Of a stretch of DNA of 64,000 bases, positions 9,391 through 22,143 are shown one piece after another. Both the position numbers and the translations under genes were made by a program. Source of the stretch: Camillea tinctor. Lineage: Eukaryota; Ascomycota; Sordariomycetes; Xylariales; Xylariaceae. The notes below the pieces were generated by a model that saw only the letters and a program-made list of their open reading frames with translations, had not been told where the DNA came from and ran no database searches. The stretch spans positions 1-64,000 of the forward strand of contig MU394104.1 in the NCBI GenBank assembly GCA_022578605.1, in the 5' to 3' direction. Each line of letters starts with the position of its first letter. Within the stretch, counting starts at the first letter, position 1.

Positions 9391-10627
9391 CACGTCGAGG
9401 CAACCTAAGCCTCCTAATCGATATATATATCTATCTACGTTGGCGTTACCTTGCATCACTTAGCACATAGCAACGCAGACCTAATAGGGAGGGAGGTATG
9501 AGCACATCATTTTACCTAGGGTAATGTAAAGGATGTTGGAACACACCACGGATGTTTTCAAGGTGACAATATGTGGCAAAATTAAAATTGTAACGCTTGG
9601 TATGGCAACGATGTACACTTCTTTCAGCGTTCACATCACGGGATGATGTCGGATATAGATTATGATGCCAACCAGTTCGAGTGGATGGCATGTGTACACG
9701 TGAATACCACGCCTCAGCTACGATTAATGATAATAACTAGGTATAAAAAAAAGATGGTCTAGGGTATGTAGATATGTACAGTAGTGTGTGAATTGGCATA
9801 AGTTGAGTCATGGCTGCCTGTTATTTATTTTGTTTTCAAGGTATGGAAAACAACAGGTGTTCTCATATCCGTCGCCCACGTAAGCTGTAATCCCCAGCGC
9901 GCGTTAGAATCCAAGATCATGCGGAGTGATGGGGTTGTGTTGTGTGTATGTGTGTTTTTGGGGGGTTTCTTCCAAGGCTTGTACGATACATACTAATCTA
10001 CCTAGGTATATATCGAAGAAAAGGTTCCAACATATATACTACATGTTAGGTAACCTTAAGAATACCTACCTCACCTTCCAATCCATCCAATGCGATGCAA
10101 GATTACCTAATATTTGCGTATCCAATGTTTTGCTTTAGGCAGGCTTTTATTTAGTAGTTGTGGTGTAACTAGTTACTTGGTCTGTGCCATCCTTTCCAGG
10201 CAAACGCTACCTTAGCTCCGTGCTAGCGTAGAGATTACAGGCTAGCCGATTACATGCCCTTTTTTTTATGTTGCCACCGCAACCTCTCTGCTTCCATTCT
10301 ATCAACAACTTCCCCACCTACAACTAAAAAAAAAGAAAAAAGAAGAGAAAAAAAATTAACAATACAGGTGTTGCTGGCAACTTCGCATCTTCCAAGACAA
10401 TCGGAACCATCCGAACCAGATATTCTTTACCTTATCTATACATTACTGTACACCTCAACGTAAGCCTCACGTGGCGCATGAGCAAGAGAGGGAGAGAGAG
10501 AGAGAGGCTTTAAACCATCTGTTTAACAACATCACTTTCTTCCTTTTATCAACCACATTTCTTTCCTTTCCTTTCCTCTCCTTTCCTCTCTTCAATCATC
10601 CCCAACGCCATCCGCAAGCCCTCCAAT
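9391..10627. other. Spacer: bHLH 3' end and SRC1 promoter
   Basis: No gene seen. A (GA)n stretch (about 10488-10507) and CT-rich TTTCC repeats (10560-10590) precede the SRC1 start codon, as in many fungal promoters. One CACGTG E-box lies at 10468-10473. Confidence 0.5.
10468..10473. promoter_or_regulatory. CACGTG E-box upstream of SRC1
   Basis: A perfect palindromic E-box 155 bp before the SRC1 start codon. This is the site class bound by Pho4/NUC-1 and Cbf1-like bHLH factors. One hexamer alone is weak evidence. Confidence 0.3.
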
Positions 10628-12935
10628 ATGTCTGACTCAGAAGGTCTGGAGTATCTCCAGCCGGGCTTTGACCCAAAGTCTTTGACAATTCCGCGCCTGA
10701 GGTCTATCCTCGTCGCCCATAACATTCCCTATTCATCCAGCGCGAAGAAGGCACAGTTGGTCGAAATCTTCAACGAGCAGTTGGTACCCCAATCCAAGAA
10801 GATCATCGCTGCCCGCGCCCGAGCGAAGCGCTCAAGTAAAGGCATCTTCGATGCGGATCAAGGCAGTAGCAATCCCTTCGAAGAGCACGAGGAGCTTCTC
10901 CCTCCTCCTCCTGAACCGCCCCGAAGCACCCGGAGATCTAGGTCGCCCCGGAAGGTTTCGGCAAAGATCAAATCTGAAGAGCCCGAAAACGAACCACCCA
11001 TGCCCCCTCCAGCTCCGAGTCCCTCGAAACGAAAAGTACGAGCCTCCAGTCGTCCGCTACAAACCTCGGACACAGACACTGGCCCAGAAATGGACGCAAG
11101 CGCATACCTGCGGAGGGGCCGGAAAGTGGAAGAAACCCCCAAGATCAAGACAGAGGGGTCTGACGGCTTTTTTCGCCGTACCTCGGACGTATTCACCACT
11201 GATAATCCATTCCAAAGCGGCAGCTCGCCAGCGGTTGTCGCAGAGAGGACGCCGAGTCACCGTAGAAAGACGGCTGGGATAGAAAAGCCACGAAGCGTAA
11301 GCCGTGGACTGCACAGGCAATCAGATTACACTGATGATGACGTCCCTAGCATGTCGAGCAGCTTTGAGATGCCTCCACGTCCCACATTCCGCCAAAAAAC
11401 GCCTGAGCCGCCCAGGGTGGCACCGCCCATGATGGCGCCGCCCATGATGGAGGTGGAAGCTGGAGAGGAGTTCACACCTGAGGAACAGCTTGAACTAGCT
11501 TCAGAAGAGAGGGTCTCGGGAGCGGGAGAGTCAGAGGTGGTGCCTCTTCCCCGGCAGTCCCGCCAACCAAAGAAGTCCGGGTGGAGCACGCCTATCTCCA
11601 TGTTCCTTGTCACCGCTCTTGGAATCTATGCTGGATGGTACAGACAGGAAAAGATTGCTGTAGGTTACTGTGGCGTGGGACAAACGGGAAGTTCTATCCC
11701 CAGCGAGATCGATGTCCCGGAATGGGCTCAGTCAGTCCTTCCGCCACAGATCACCACACCGCAGTCGCTTATCGACTTGTTGGAGCCCGAGTGTGAGCCC
11801 TGCCCCGCTCACGCATATTGTTACTCGGATTTCTCGGTTCAATGCGAGCAAGATTATATCATCAAGCCTCACCCATTCGCTCTAGCGGGTGTGGTTCCTC
11901 TACCGCCAACTTGCGAACCCGACGGAGAGAAAGTCCGACGAGTTCAATCTGTTGCCGATAGAGCGGTAGAAGAACTCCGCGAGCGAACCGCCAAATATGA
12001 ATGCGGTGGCGTCGATGAAGAGGGCGCCAAGGTCGAAAGCCCTGCGATCGAGGAGCAGGAGCTGAAGCAAATCATCGACAGGAAAAGGAGCAAAAGGATG
12101 AACAACCAGGAATTCGAAGACCTATGGGGCTCTGCCCTTGGAGAGATCAAAAATAGGGATGAAGTTAAGGTCGAGGTCAAGGAGTAAGTCTAATATGTTT
12201 TCCTATTCACAGCGACGACTTGAAAACAAAAACACCCACCTCGAAAGGGGAACCTCTTGTATTTGCTTTTCCGCGTACCGAACGTGTAAATAGCTTTTTC
12301 TGACCAATCTGGTGTGGACTAACCAGAGCACCCGTCGTTCCCATAGAACCTCCGATCCCGCTTCCGTTCCAAACACCTACCTCACGTCCACCTCTCTCGC
12401 TCGCATTCCAATCGGCTGCACCGTCCGGCGCACGATCCGGCTCCGGCTGGCAAGACATCGCTTCCAAATTAGCCTTCTGATCGCCGCCCTGGCGACAGCG
12501 GTGTGGGCGCGATCGCGGCTCCGCGCCAACCGCGCAGCGGCCGCCCAGGTGCCCGCCCTCGTCGATCTCGTGCTTGAGCGGCTCGCGCGCCAGAAGCGCC
12601 TCGGCGACGAGGAGCTCGACGACGCGTGGCTGTTCCTGCCGAACCTCCGGGACGACGTGCTGCGCTCCGTGCACTCGCTCGCACAGCGCGAGCGCATCTG
12701 GCAGCGCGTTAAGCGCGTCGTCGAGCAGAACAGCAACGTGCGCACTAGCCAGCGCGAGGGACGCAGCGGCGAGGTCGGCAGGGCGTGGGAGTGGATCGGA
12801 CCCACGGCCGGGGACGGACCGCGCAGACGTAAGAGCATCGGAGGCCGGGCTCGAGACGAGAACGAGGATGGAGATGATGCTGCAAATAAAGCACAAGTGC
12901 ATCAGAAGTGGGAGGAGTCGAGACCGGTCTTTTGA
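10628..12935 (+). CDS. src1: Inner nuclear membrane protein Src1/Heh1 (LEM family)
   Basis: Exons 10628-12183 and 12347-12935 give 714 residues. The 163-nt intron starts GTAAGT, has a CTAAC branch near 12319 and ends CATAG, and the split codon becomes GAA. The N-terminal HeH/LEM-like domain (about 15-50: DPKSLTIPRLRSILVAHNIP) is a SAP-related helix pair that meets chromatin. A long basic, Pro-rich nucleoplasmic linker follows. TM1 is near 322-340 (STPISMFLVTALGIYAGWY). The Cys-rich lumenal part has CEPCPAHAYC. TM2 (FQISLLIAALATAVWA) lies in exon 2, then the MAN1/Src1 C-terminal winged-helix region, DAWLFLPNLRDDVL to AWEWIG. Src1/Heh1 anchors rDNA and telomeres and works with ESCRT at the nuclear envelope. 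Without splicing, translation stops two bases into the intron (TAA), giving 519 residues with one TM. Confidence 0.85.
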
Positions 12936-15120
12936 ATGCAGAGCCGAAAGAAAGAAAACCCAGAAAAAAAAAGAACGGAGAGAAGTAAAAGAAAGATTAG
13001 ATACTTTTTTACCAGCCATGGGAAAACTCAGAGATCAGTGTGTATGGTGTGGGGATGTCCTTTTCCTTTTTTTCTGTTTCTCTAGTCTCCTAATGTGTGT
13101 AGGTATCCAGTGTGTGATTGGATAAGGCGGATCATCCGGGATGGGAGGAGGCGTTCCTGGTACCAATATTGATGATTACTTCAAGTTGTAACTTATTGAG
13201 TTTTCCTTTAACCCTGTTATTTACACTTGTCGACGGGAAAGAAGGAGTGGGAGATGGAAAGAAGGGGGGAGGGAAAGTCGTAATAATCTGTAATGGATTC
13301 TTATTTCTTCTGTGACCTATTCGTTCTAGCCCCTATTCACTCTGTGTTTGTGTGTGTGTGTGCTGTTTATCGTTGTTCGTGTTGTAGTGTTTACCCCTTT
13401 CCCCTCCCCTCTTCTTCCCATTTAACCCCTATCGTCATCACCAGTGGTGGTGATAATAAGACACAGCAATAAGCGGAAGAGCCAGAAATATACGGCTAGG
13501 CGTAGATATAATAAAGGAGGTGGAATAAGGGGGATGCGAAGATAGGGAATGGCCACGTAGGCGTAGGTAAATACATAGCCCCTGATAGGATATTTAAATG
13601 ATCTCTTCTCTAATACCGATATCGATTAAATCAGAGAGAGAAGAGAAAAGGGGGAAGGCTAGGTCGGGTGACAAATATCAAGGGGAAATCCCAACCCTCG
13701 AACTGCTCCATGTAATCTCGACTCTTTACTATGCACTGCTCTCCCCTTTCTTAGATTCCATAGATCCCATATCTCGTCAGCTGGAACACATCCAGTCACA
13801 TGAATTACTTCAAACAAATTGTAGGGCGATAAATAACAAATAAGCGAAGTTTTTTTTTTGCAAATGTTCTCTTCTTCTCTATTCTTAGATGTTCCCCGGG
13901 AGATAGAAGCTAGAACTGTGCAGGACAGCTCAACCAGAGAGATAACGATAATTGGCTTATTTTACCTCATCCTGGGGGTAAACTTAAATATCAAAAGAAA
14001 AAGTGCAAAGACCGGTGACACCTGAGGCAGGCAAAACAATCAATTGTGCATACATCTTGAAGAAATAAATCGTGAGAACGACGCTTTTTGCCTTTTCCTC
14101 CCTTTAATCAACCCGCTCCCTCCTACTCCTACTCCAACACCTACTCTTACCCTCTGCTACCTTCATCTCACCAACTCCCCCATCCCCTGTTGGCTCTGCA
14201 CTAACTACTACCATAACCTCCCGCAATCCTATACTACACTTCCACTTCCATCCTCCCCTTTCAATACACAAAATTAATAAACATGAAGCAAGTAGGCGTC
14301 GCTCCAGGACGAAATAGGTTTTAAGTAGCCGTGGGGCTAACAGGGCAGTTTGCTCTGGTATCGTGAGAACAAACGAGTGTGTAGGATATGTAGATATGGG
14401 TGTTTCTCGCATGTTATCTCGACTTTTTGGTAAAAGGAAAAAAACAATGACGATAACGAAAAACAGTCCATGGAGGAAAATCGACATAACATAGACTGAG
14501 GTGAATCGAGCCTAAGGCCTCTCCAGTCTAACGGCAGGAGAGAACGAGGAGGAACCCCCAAGATCTAACAATGTACAACTGAAAATGAGAAGAAAATAAG
14601 AGGACTCAAAGTGAGATGGTGAATTATGTCTGAATGCTGGTGAAAGAAAAGAAGATAAAAAGATGACTTGCGCCTTCCCGATGCAAAGGAGGGTACGGGT
14701 ATTCGATAGCTTTTTAAAAACAAAGAACTCGATTGGTAACAAAAGTCAACGTGCCGGGTTGCATTGACTGGGCCGGGAGCTATGTCGGGGCAGTATATCT
14801 GTCGTATGTGTGCGTCGAAAAGGTAAGCGTACAGTCAAAGCGAAGTGAAAAGTTGATTGTAGTGCCTTAGATCAATAAGCCATATGTACTTTCCCGCCGC
14901 CGGGGTGGTGATGAAGGTTTTGTTGGTTCTCTCTGGTTGGTTTGGTCGCATGGTCCATGAATGCAAACCCCGGAACGTTGCTTGTCTCCTGGCCCCTTTA
15001 TCCGTCCATAATCATGGGTTTGGGTATAGGCGATAGGCATTAAGGACTCATAACAAGATCATAAATATGATAGCTGAAGAAACAGAATATGGGATATAAG
15101 CTGGTAACAAGATGGTTTTC
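12936..15120. other. Convergent spacer between SRC1 and kelch gene
   Basis: No gene seen in 2.2 kb. It holds the 3' regions of two convergent genes, short GT-rich (13341-13362) and pyrimidine-rich (14098-14270) stretches, and no recognisable coding fragment on either strand. Confidence 0.55.
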
Positions 15121-17271
15121 TCAGTGCTTGTCACCTAGATTGAGCCAACTCATATCCGATGTAGATGCTTTGGCAAGTTGAGGTTGTGTCGACAGGCCAG
15201 TGGGAGGTCGACTAGCAGGGGGTCCGAGGGCAGTCGGATATGTGCCGCTAGGGCCCACAACGCTTTGGCTGTATGCGCTGCTTGGTGCTCGTTCTGAACC
15301 CCAGGGCTTCTTTGATGTGGCATCCCATTCGTCATGGACACTCGCCGGAATACCACTCGAATAGCCGATTGACGATACCGCCGATACTGGCCGTTCAATC
15401 TGACCGGACATCTCCGGAACAGAGGGGTTGTATTCAGACACTGTCGGGCTAGCTGAATGAACATGGGAAAATGAAGGTCTTCCTTCGACTTGGAGTGCAG
15501 GGACTGTAGCAGAGTCCTGTGTCATGCGGTTCTTGTCTGAGTAGAACGAGCTTGCACTAGTATCGCGCCGGCCATTTTCACCATTGTTGAAACCGAGGAT
15601 GTTCAACGAATTCCCACCAGTAGACCAATATCGATTCCAGCCTGAACTCCGCCTAGTAGTGCCATCTTCCTCAGGTGATGCGCGAGTTCTAGGCTTGGGA
15701 TCGTTTGTATCAGCTGTGAATGAAACACCCTTTTCCTCTCTCGGCACATCTCTTGTTGCGAGGAATGTCGTGTCGGGCTTCGATTGCAGTTGTGGTCTGC
15801 TTATCGTGCTCTTGAACTGCTTGCTGAAAACACTACTAGTCGAATTGCGCTTCGCGTCGTTCGTCATCGCGGGTTGCTGGGCTTTACCCATCAATATGGC
15901 CATTGAGGAGAAGGAACCCGCTGAACCTTGTTGTTTGTGACCTTGGAAATAACCAGTCGCTGGGGGCTGTATGTTCTGCTGGATAAAAGACTTGTCGTCG
16001 ATGTCGCTGCTGGGCCCTCGTGCTTGTCCTGCTTCGGCGCCAGCCTGCTTCTTACGCTTGTGCCTAATTACCATCAATAGGACAATAAGAATAGCAGCTA
16101 TACCGAGAACCACACCAAGAACCACGCCAAGGAGAGTCGTAGGACTGATGCCATATTCATCGGATGAATTGGGCGAAGCGGCAGCAGCCACGGTCGACGA
16201 GCTGGCGGTTGGCACTGTAGATGATGTGGAGGTTGTACTTGTTGGCTCAGACTGGATGGAAATTTGGTTCGAGTCCGAGCCGAACATCGCAGTTGTATTC
16301 ATCCAACTATTCTCTTTGCCGTTGAAAATCGTCAACACATCATCTTCGTTACCGCCAGACATAACAATTAAACCGTTCGAGTCGCTCGCAAGGGAGTAGT
16401 CGCTTCGAGTAGAGCTAGGAGCTAGGGTCGAGTTGTATTCCGGCCAGTTAGCAGTAGTTAGGTCGCGTTGGCCAATGACATCCCTACTAGCCACTTTGTT
16501 GGTGATCGGGGCAGAGTTAGTCACAGGCGCTCCATTGGCATCAATCAAGACTGTCCGGTTGACGGTATTAGGCGAGGTGGTAGGATCGAAGGTGTAAAGA
16601 TGCTTGCTACCATCGTCACCCTGCATGATCGCAGCCTTCACAAGGGTCGTGTTCTTAGGCAGAGGTTCTGCCAGTGTCACTCCGGAATCAGACCAAGATG
16701 AGGACGCGTCGAAAAGCATCACCTTTGTGTTAGTAGGATTGCCGCCAATCATGGCTACCTGGGTCTCCGACCATGGTAGGAGAACCGGTGCTACTCCAGG
16801 AGGCGAGATGGAAGACTGATATGCCAACACATTGTAAGGCTCCGAGGCGGTGATCGCAAAGGTCTGCGAGGATAGGTTGGGCTGCCCGTCAGTAGACCCT
16901 GAGTAAACGAGGATTGAATCCGAGCTATTGATATACGCCGCGCTGTGATATACCCGATCCTGAGTTACAAGCACCTGTGGCGTTAACGTCTCCCACTTCT
17001 TAGTGGCGTACGTGAATTTTTGAAGGCCTGGATAATCCGATGAGCTCGATTTGCCGCCGACAACGAACAATGCGGCATTGGAGGAATCCTTGGGCGTCGT
17101 TCCAACACATACACCTCCTGTTACCGAATGGCCATCTGGCAATGTTTCCCATGCGGCACCCTCCTCCAAAGCCAACGACTGAAAGGCCGATGATGAATAC
17201 GAATATAGGGTGTTGTTGAAGATGACGCTACAACTACCCGTCAAGGCCACCGGCGGCTGGGGTGCAGACAT
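15121..17271 (-). CDS. Kelch-like single-pass membrane protein
   Basis: A single-exon frame of 716 residues. The first ~340 residues read as degenerate kelch-type beta-propeller blades (ALFVVGGKSSS, KKWETLTP, DSILVYSGSTDGQP, LIVMSGGNEDDV). A Ser/Thr-rich linker is followed by one strong transmembrane segment (about 378-402, LLGVVLGVVLGIAAILIVLLM) and an immediate RHKRKK stop-transfer. The ~310-residue cytoplasmic tail is Ser/Pro-rich and disordered. Many fungal genomes carry this architecture under the name 'pre-mRNA splicing factor CLF1', which does not fit: CLF1 is a nuclear HAT-repeat protein. No cleavable signal peptide is visible, so the membrane orientation rests on the positive-inside rule. 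Its ligand and role are unknown. Confidence 0.75.
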   Translation of the reverse strand: MSAPQPPVALTGSCSVIFNNTLYSYSSSAFQSLALEEGAAWETLPDGHSVTGGVCVGTTPKDSSNAALFVVGGKSSSSDYPGLQKFTYATKKWETLTPQVLVTQDRVYHSAAYINSSDSILVYSGSTDGQPNLSSQTFAITASEPYNVLAYQSSISPPGVAPVLLPWSETQVAMIGGNPTNTKVMLFDASSSWSDSGVTLAEPLPKNTTLVKAAIMQGDDGSKHLYTFDPTTSPNTVNRTVLIDANGAPVTNSAPITNKVASRDVIGQRDLTTANWPEYNSTLAPSSTRSDYSLASDSNGLIVMSGGNEDDVLTIFNGKENSWMNTTAMFGSDSNQISIQSEPTSTTSTSSTVPTASSSTVAAAASPNSSDEYGISPTTLLGVVLGVVLGIAAILIVLLMVIRHKRKKQAGAEAGQARGPSSDIDDKSFIQQNIQPPATGYFQGHKQQGSAGSFSSMAILMGKAQQPAMTNDAKRNSTSSVFSKQFKSTISRPQLQSKPDTTFLATRDVPREEKGVSFTADTNDPKPRTRASPEEDGTTRRSSGWNRYWSTGGNSLNILGFNNGENGRRDTSASSFYSDKNRMTQDSATVPALQVEGRPSFSHVHSASPTVSEYNPSVPEMSGQIERPVSAVSSIGYSSGIPASVHDEWDATSKKPWGSERAPSSAYSQSVVGPSGTYPTALGPPASRPPTGLSTQPQLAKASTSDMSWLNLGDKH

Positions 17272-20200
17272 GATGAACCAATCCTCCTCAAGTCAAGAAT
17301 CGCAACAACCACCAATACAAGTCGGCAATCGCTCCGTAAATCGTCTTCGAGTTATCGTAATGGTCACATCCACATGATCAAATGTCTACGGTCAACGTCG
17401 TCGACAAGGTGTTGTAAGTCCGGCTTGGGAGAACCGTCACTAAGTCAGGAGTCCCCTAGTTTTAGAAAGGCCGGTGGGAACAGAGATAGATAGAAACTAT
17501 GTCTACCTAATGTTGAAACGAAGTTGCTGTGTCGTAGTGGCTAGAGTAGGCGTACTCAGAAGCTCGAGGCCCGGCCCCAGACAGACAGGATGATCGACAG
17601 AAACAAGTTTGTCGTCTTCTGAAGAGGGCGATGTTTCCGTCAAGACGCTAAACAGAATAAATCTGATGCAGAAGGAAGATGGAAACACCGTTCGGCCTGC
17701 AAGTTGAGTTGATGGTGTCGCAGGTTTCGGGGTAAAAAGCGGACCTTGACACGACTCTCTCTGATCGCCTGATCGTTTTGCCTGAAAATGTCGCTAACCG
17801 GTACAGTTCCTTGACGCCCGTGTACATACACTACGCATACACCGGGAATAGATGGGAGAGGGGTGGGAAGAGGGAAGGGAAAAATAACAACAATATTGCG
17901 AGATGACTACTACCGAGGATATGCAAAGGAATGACTTTTTCAGAGCGACGTACGTCTTTGGACGAGGCGTCGATGACTCGGACTGAGTAAAGCGAACGAC
18001 GAAGAAGAGCAATGAACGAGAGGCAAGGGGGTGAGAGGGAGAGAGAGGAGAATGCGGAAAAAGGTAGTAGGTAGTAACCTATGGTCCTAGAAAGGCAAGC
18101 GAGAGATGCAGAGAGGAAGTACGAAGACGAGAAAAGCAGCAGCTTCTCACAGATGAACGGAGAGAACACAAACATGGGGGGGACAGGACCGGGGGGGTCC
18201 CTTGAGGCCTCTGACGAATGATATCCGTCATAATCTTCAGACCCATGCAATAATTGGGCTAGCTTAAGATGGTTCCTGAGGTACCTGCAGCATCTGGGGT
18301 ACGTGTGATAGGACAGAAAAGGCCTTGGTCTGTGAGGTACATCAGGTGGACTGGTGTACATGCACCCATGCTTTGGTATTGTGGCAGGGTTGTGGATTAT
18401 AGGAAAAAGGGGGCAGGAACTACGAATCTGCAACGGTGCAGAGTGGAGAGACCTGTTTGTGCTCGCGCGGTTTGGACGTCTGTCTACCCTACGCATACAG
18501 CATACGCTGCACTAATAAATTGTCATGCCATATTTCATTTCGCACTGGAGCAAAAGGACCGCTCACTCGGTTCATCCATCAAGCAAGCTCCTCCTCCCTG
18601 AGCTTACTTCTCTTGAGGTGATTCGATATAAAAATAAAAATAAAACTGAGAGAGAAAAAAAAAGAGAAAAGAAAAACATCATCAAGAATTAAAAAAAAAA
18701 AATGATGTAATATCTCATTTCCCTTGTCATCGTCATTGTTGGTTTACAAGAGGGATTGGATGGTAGTGTACTGACGGTACCATATTTTACCTGACTAGCT
18801 TAAATATATGATGCTAAACCAGGTAGGTTAGTTAAGGTATATCCTATTGTTGTTGGGATTGGTGTTGGTGCTGGGACTGGTGCTAATGTACCGTCGATGG
18901 AAATTGGCTAAAACATTCTACACTACGTACTAAAGTATATACAAATTCAGAAGAGCCTATATGCCTACCTAACCTAGGTACCTAGGTAGTTAGGGGGGAA
19001 AGAATAGACAAGGGGAGAAGGCAAAAAGAGAGATCAAAATATCCTATCACAGCGACACAGCGATAGGACAGGAACGTGATAGCGAGATGATCTAACGACC
19101 TACACATACCTACCTGGACTAGCACTAAAGATAGTAGACAGGCATTTAGAGCACTCTAATAATTGATAGGTACCTAGGTAGGTACGTATGTACATTAAGA
19201 GACTGACAGACCGGAAAACTTGGTGTGCAGAGACTAACCACAAGAAGGTTATTGTGAAACGCCAAACCCCGGCAAACTGCAGATAGACCCTGGGACGCTA
19301 TCGACCATGATCCCGGTCCAAAAGACGATTGTAGATCATTATCATTTCTCGTCATCCAACCAAATCGGATCGTGATTACAGCCCGTCGTCGAACCAGCGC
19401 GAGCGACATAAAGGCAGAGTAACAAGCAGCAAATCCGACTCCCTGGATCTTCCAACTTAGTTCACCACATGAAATTACATCCCCATTAAATATCTGGAGA
19501 ACGATATGCAAACGGCAATACCATACAAAACAACCCAAGAAAAAAAGAAAAAAAAAAAGAAAAGAGAAAGGATGAAGAAGGGAAAAACCACGAAACCCAA
19601 AAAGGGTGAAGGAGGAAAGGGGAAAATGGTAAAAGAAAATAGGCACATACATAGGATCTTACGGCTGATTTCTCGTCTACAGAGACAGGGTGCCTTTTTT
19701 TTTTTTGTCTCGTTTATTCAGGAAAAAGCGTCGTATTGAAAGGAACGTGGTTACAGCGCCAAAGTCTCATAAAAGACGAGGTATGGTTGCACTGCTACAC
19801 TAGCTAGTATATTGTCGAAACATGTCCAGGACGAATAGAGGCGTATTAGCCCCCTAGTGCAATACAACCCATCTTGATATACACCCGTATGGTAGTATGT
19901 TACGTATGTAGGTCTGCAATAGTATGAAGTAGAGGGGGAGATATCGTCGAATACTCATCTACTGAGTCGTCGGCAATTGAGTCGTGCAGCATTCATATGT
20001 AACTAGTTGCGCACATTATGAGGGAATACATATAACTTACATGTTAGATTCGGCGAATATCTGCCCGTTTGTGCAAGAGCATTACCGAACACCGCCTACC
20101 TACTCGTAACTCGTAGCCTGCTTACCTCTTCATAAACTTTTTATTTTATTATATTTCATTTTATTTGACTTTGTTTTATTTTTCATAGAGGGAAAAGTAA

Positions 20201-22143
20201 AGATCTTCAGTGCCGAGAAAGACAGGCAAACAAGCTACGTTCGACGTGTGTCGGAGGAAGAATCGTCACGCCACAAAAGATGAAAGCCACAAATTGACTG
20301 TTTGTTTCAATCTTCCATCAAACCTCAACGTTTGTTTCTCTTACAAAATATTCGTACACTACCAAAAAAAAAAAGATTCTACATGGGTATGTACGCTAAT
20401 GTATGTACATCGGTTCTCACTTTTCCCTCTGATGCCATTCTCGTCAAGTCCATCTAGTCATAGAAACCTGTCTATTTTCTTATTCACTCAAAAGAAACAA
20501 AATATTAAAAATAAAATCAGCAGTACCAAAAACAAAAATAATAAACACTTCTACATACCCTATTACTATGCTCCTATGTCGTAGCCAATCTATCTTCCCC
20601 TTCTAATCCTTTTTCCCGCTCCGTCCCGTCAGCAACAACACAACACGAACTTCCCCGTTCGTTCTCCATTCCTACCAGCTACTAGGACACTAGGTGCTAG
20701 GTGCTAGGCACATGTAACAACTACCCTAAAGCGGTCATCAATCCTGCGAGGTACCAGAAAACGAGAACAAACGGTTCTGAGATCCAACGCTAATACGAAT
20801 TCCATGGTCTCTCTCTCTCTTATACCAGCAAAAGCATCCATGGATCTTTAGCAAATACAGAATCTTCGAGGGGGGAGCCATGTGCGGAGGGTATCCATTA
20901 TCGTGACAACCTCTAACGCCTAGATTCTAGAAATGCAGCTGTTTCTAGTGTAGTCTACATATATATATGTATATATATAGAACAGCGCAAATTGGTGAGC
21001 TAATGGCGTCATTTTATTATTACGTCCCTCCCTTTTCTTGTCTCCATACGTGTTATCAACACTTAAGATTAGATGGCAGGTGTGTGCCTGCCATCTCGCT
21101 AGTGTAAAAATCGAGGATCAGGTACGGGAAGATGCGAGATGAAGAAGGCGAGTCATCCATACACTCGTCACACCCGGTATCCCTCGTGGGGAGATATACC
21201 TCACCTCGCAGTGCTGACCAGTCAGACGTAAGCGCCGAGCTGTCATGTTCCCATCTACAACCCTAGGTACGGATCTCGTAGGCTGATCATTAGAGCTTAA
21301 GGCAGGTACATAAGGTAGAATATAACAATGATGAGCTGTTATAAGCCCTTCCTCGTTACTTACCTTTACTGTGGGAGGATATTAGTCACTCGCAAATAAA
21401 ATCGTCCTCCCTTTACCCCCCCTTCGTAGTGGACGCTTGACACCTTCCCCGGGAGAAAAGCGCGCGGTGAACAACCGCCCTTGTAGGCAACATCAGAGAT
21501 CACCCTACCTCAGTTCTCATTGGCTCGTCTGTTATTTCGGCGAAGTTGCGGATGTGCTTATTGCCGGCGTAGCTCCTCAGCACTCGGAGGAATTTCGATG
21601 TAGGTTATATGCACCCAACCTATCAACGACAGGCTTAAAAAGGTAGACTATGTAGGGGCAAGTAGTTTCTATAGAAGGTCGGATAATCAGATTTCACTGG
21701 AGCAGTAAACCAAAAATACATCGTGGTATCAAAGTCACATGATCATTGCTCTATCGAGGCTTAATATAAAACTTCTTGATATGGTTTCCCCGATTGCTGT
21801 CATCTGAAGAATCTCCAGGAGGCACTTCGGGAGACTAAAAAAGACAAACTACCGCGTCTCCAGCCCACCACCAACTTTGAGACCTCATTGTCTTCTGGCT
21901 GGTCTCCTTCCCTGCCTCCATGTTTTCAACTATCGAGGCCATCGGCAAACACACCCGCCTCTTTCCCGCCGCATAGGTCGTATATAGACAAGCAGACGTA
22001 CCCCGTTCCTTAAAGTCCAATTCAAACATTTGCTCATCTTACTGTCCGTAATCACAAACCCCACTAACTCCTAAGCCAATGCAGTGTATTTTTTTATATC
22101 GAATCCCTACTCCCTGTACCTTCTCTCTCCTGATTTGTGTAGA
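17272..22143. other. Gene-empty 4.9-kb region
   Basis: Nothing protein-coding that I can support. Upstream of the kelch gene (17272-18600) is a probable long leader/promoter. The remainder is A/T-rich, with CCTAGGTACCTAGG palindromes near 18972-18987 and 19168-19186, A-runs (18655-18702, 19540-19562), a TATATA stretch near 20958-20980 and a perfect hairpin at 21071-21096. The longest frames are Lys/Asn-rich and look like translated A/T-rich DNA. Confidence 0.55.
21071..21096. repeat. Perfect inverted repeat (10-bp stem, 6-nt loop)
   Basis: AGATGGCAGG and CCTGCCATCT are exact reverse complements around TGTGTG. It stands alone in a non-coding region. It could be a transcribed hairpin or a protein-binding palindrome. 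Confidence 0.8.

Noticed and set aside
12184..12226. Short 31-43 nt SRC1 intron ending at CACAG
   Set aside because: Too short and the resulting frame meets a TGA at 12301. The 163-nt intron restores the conserved TSLARIP frame.
12377..12838. Arg/Ser-rich minus-strand ORF
   Set aside because: Antisense of SRC1 exon 2, produced by its high G/C content.
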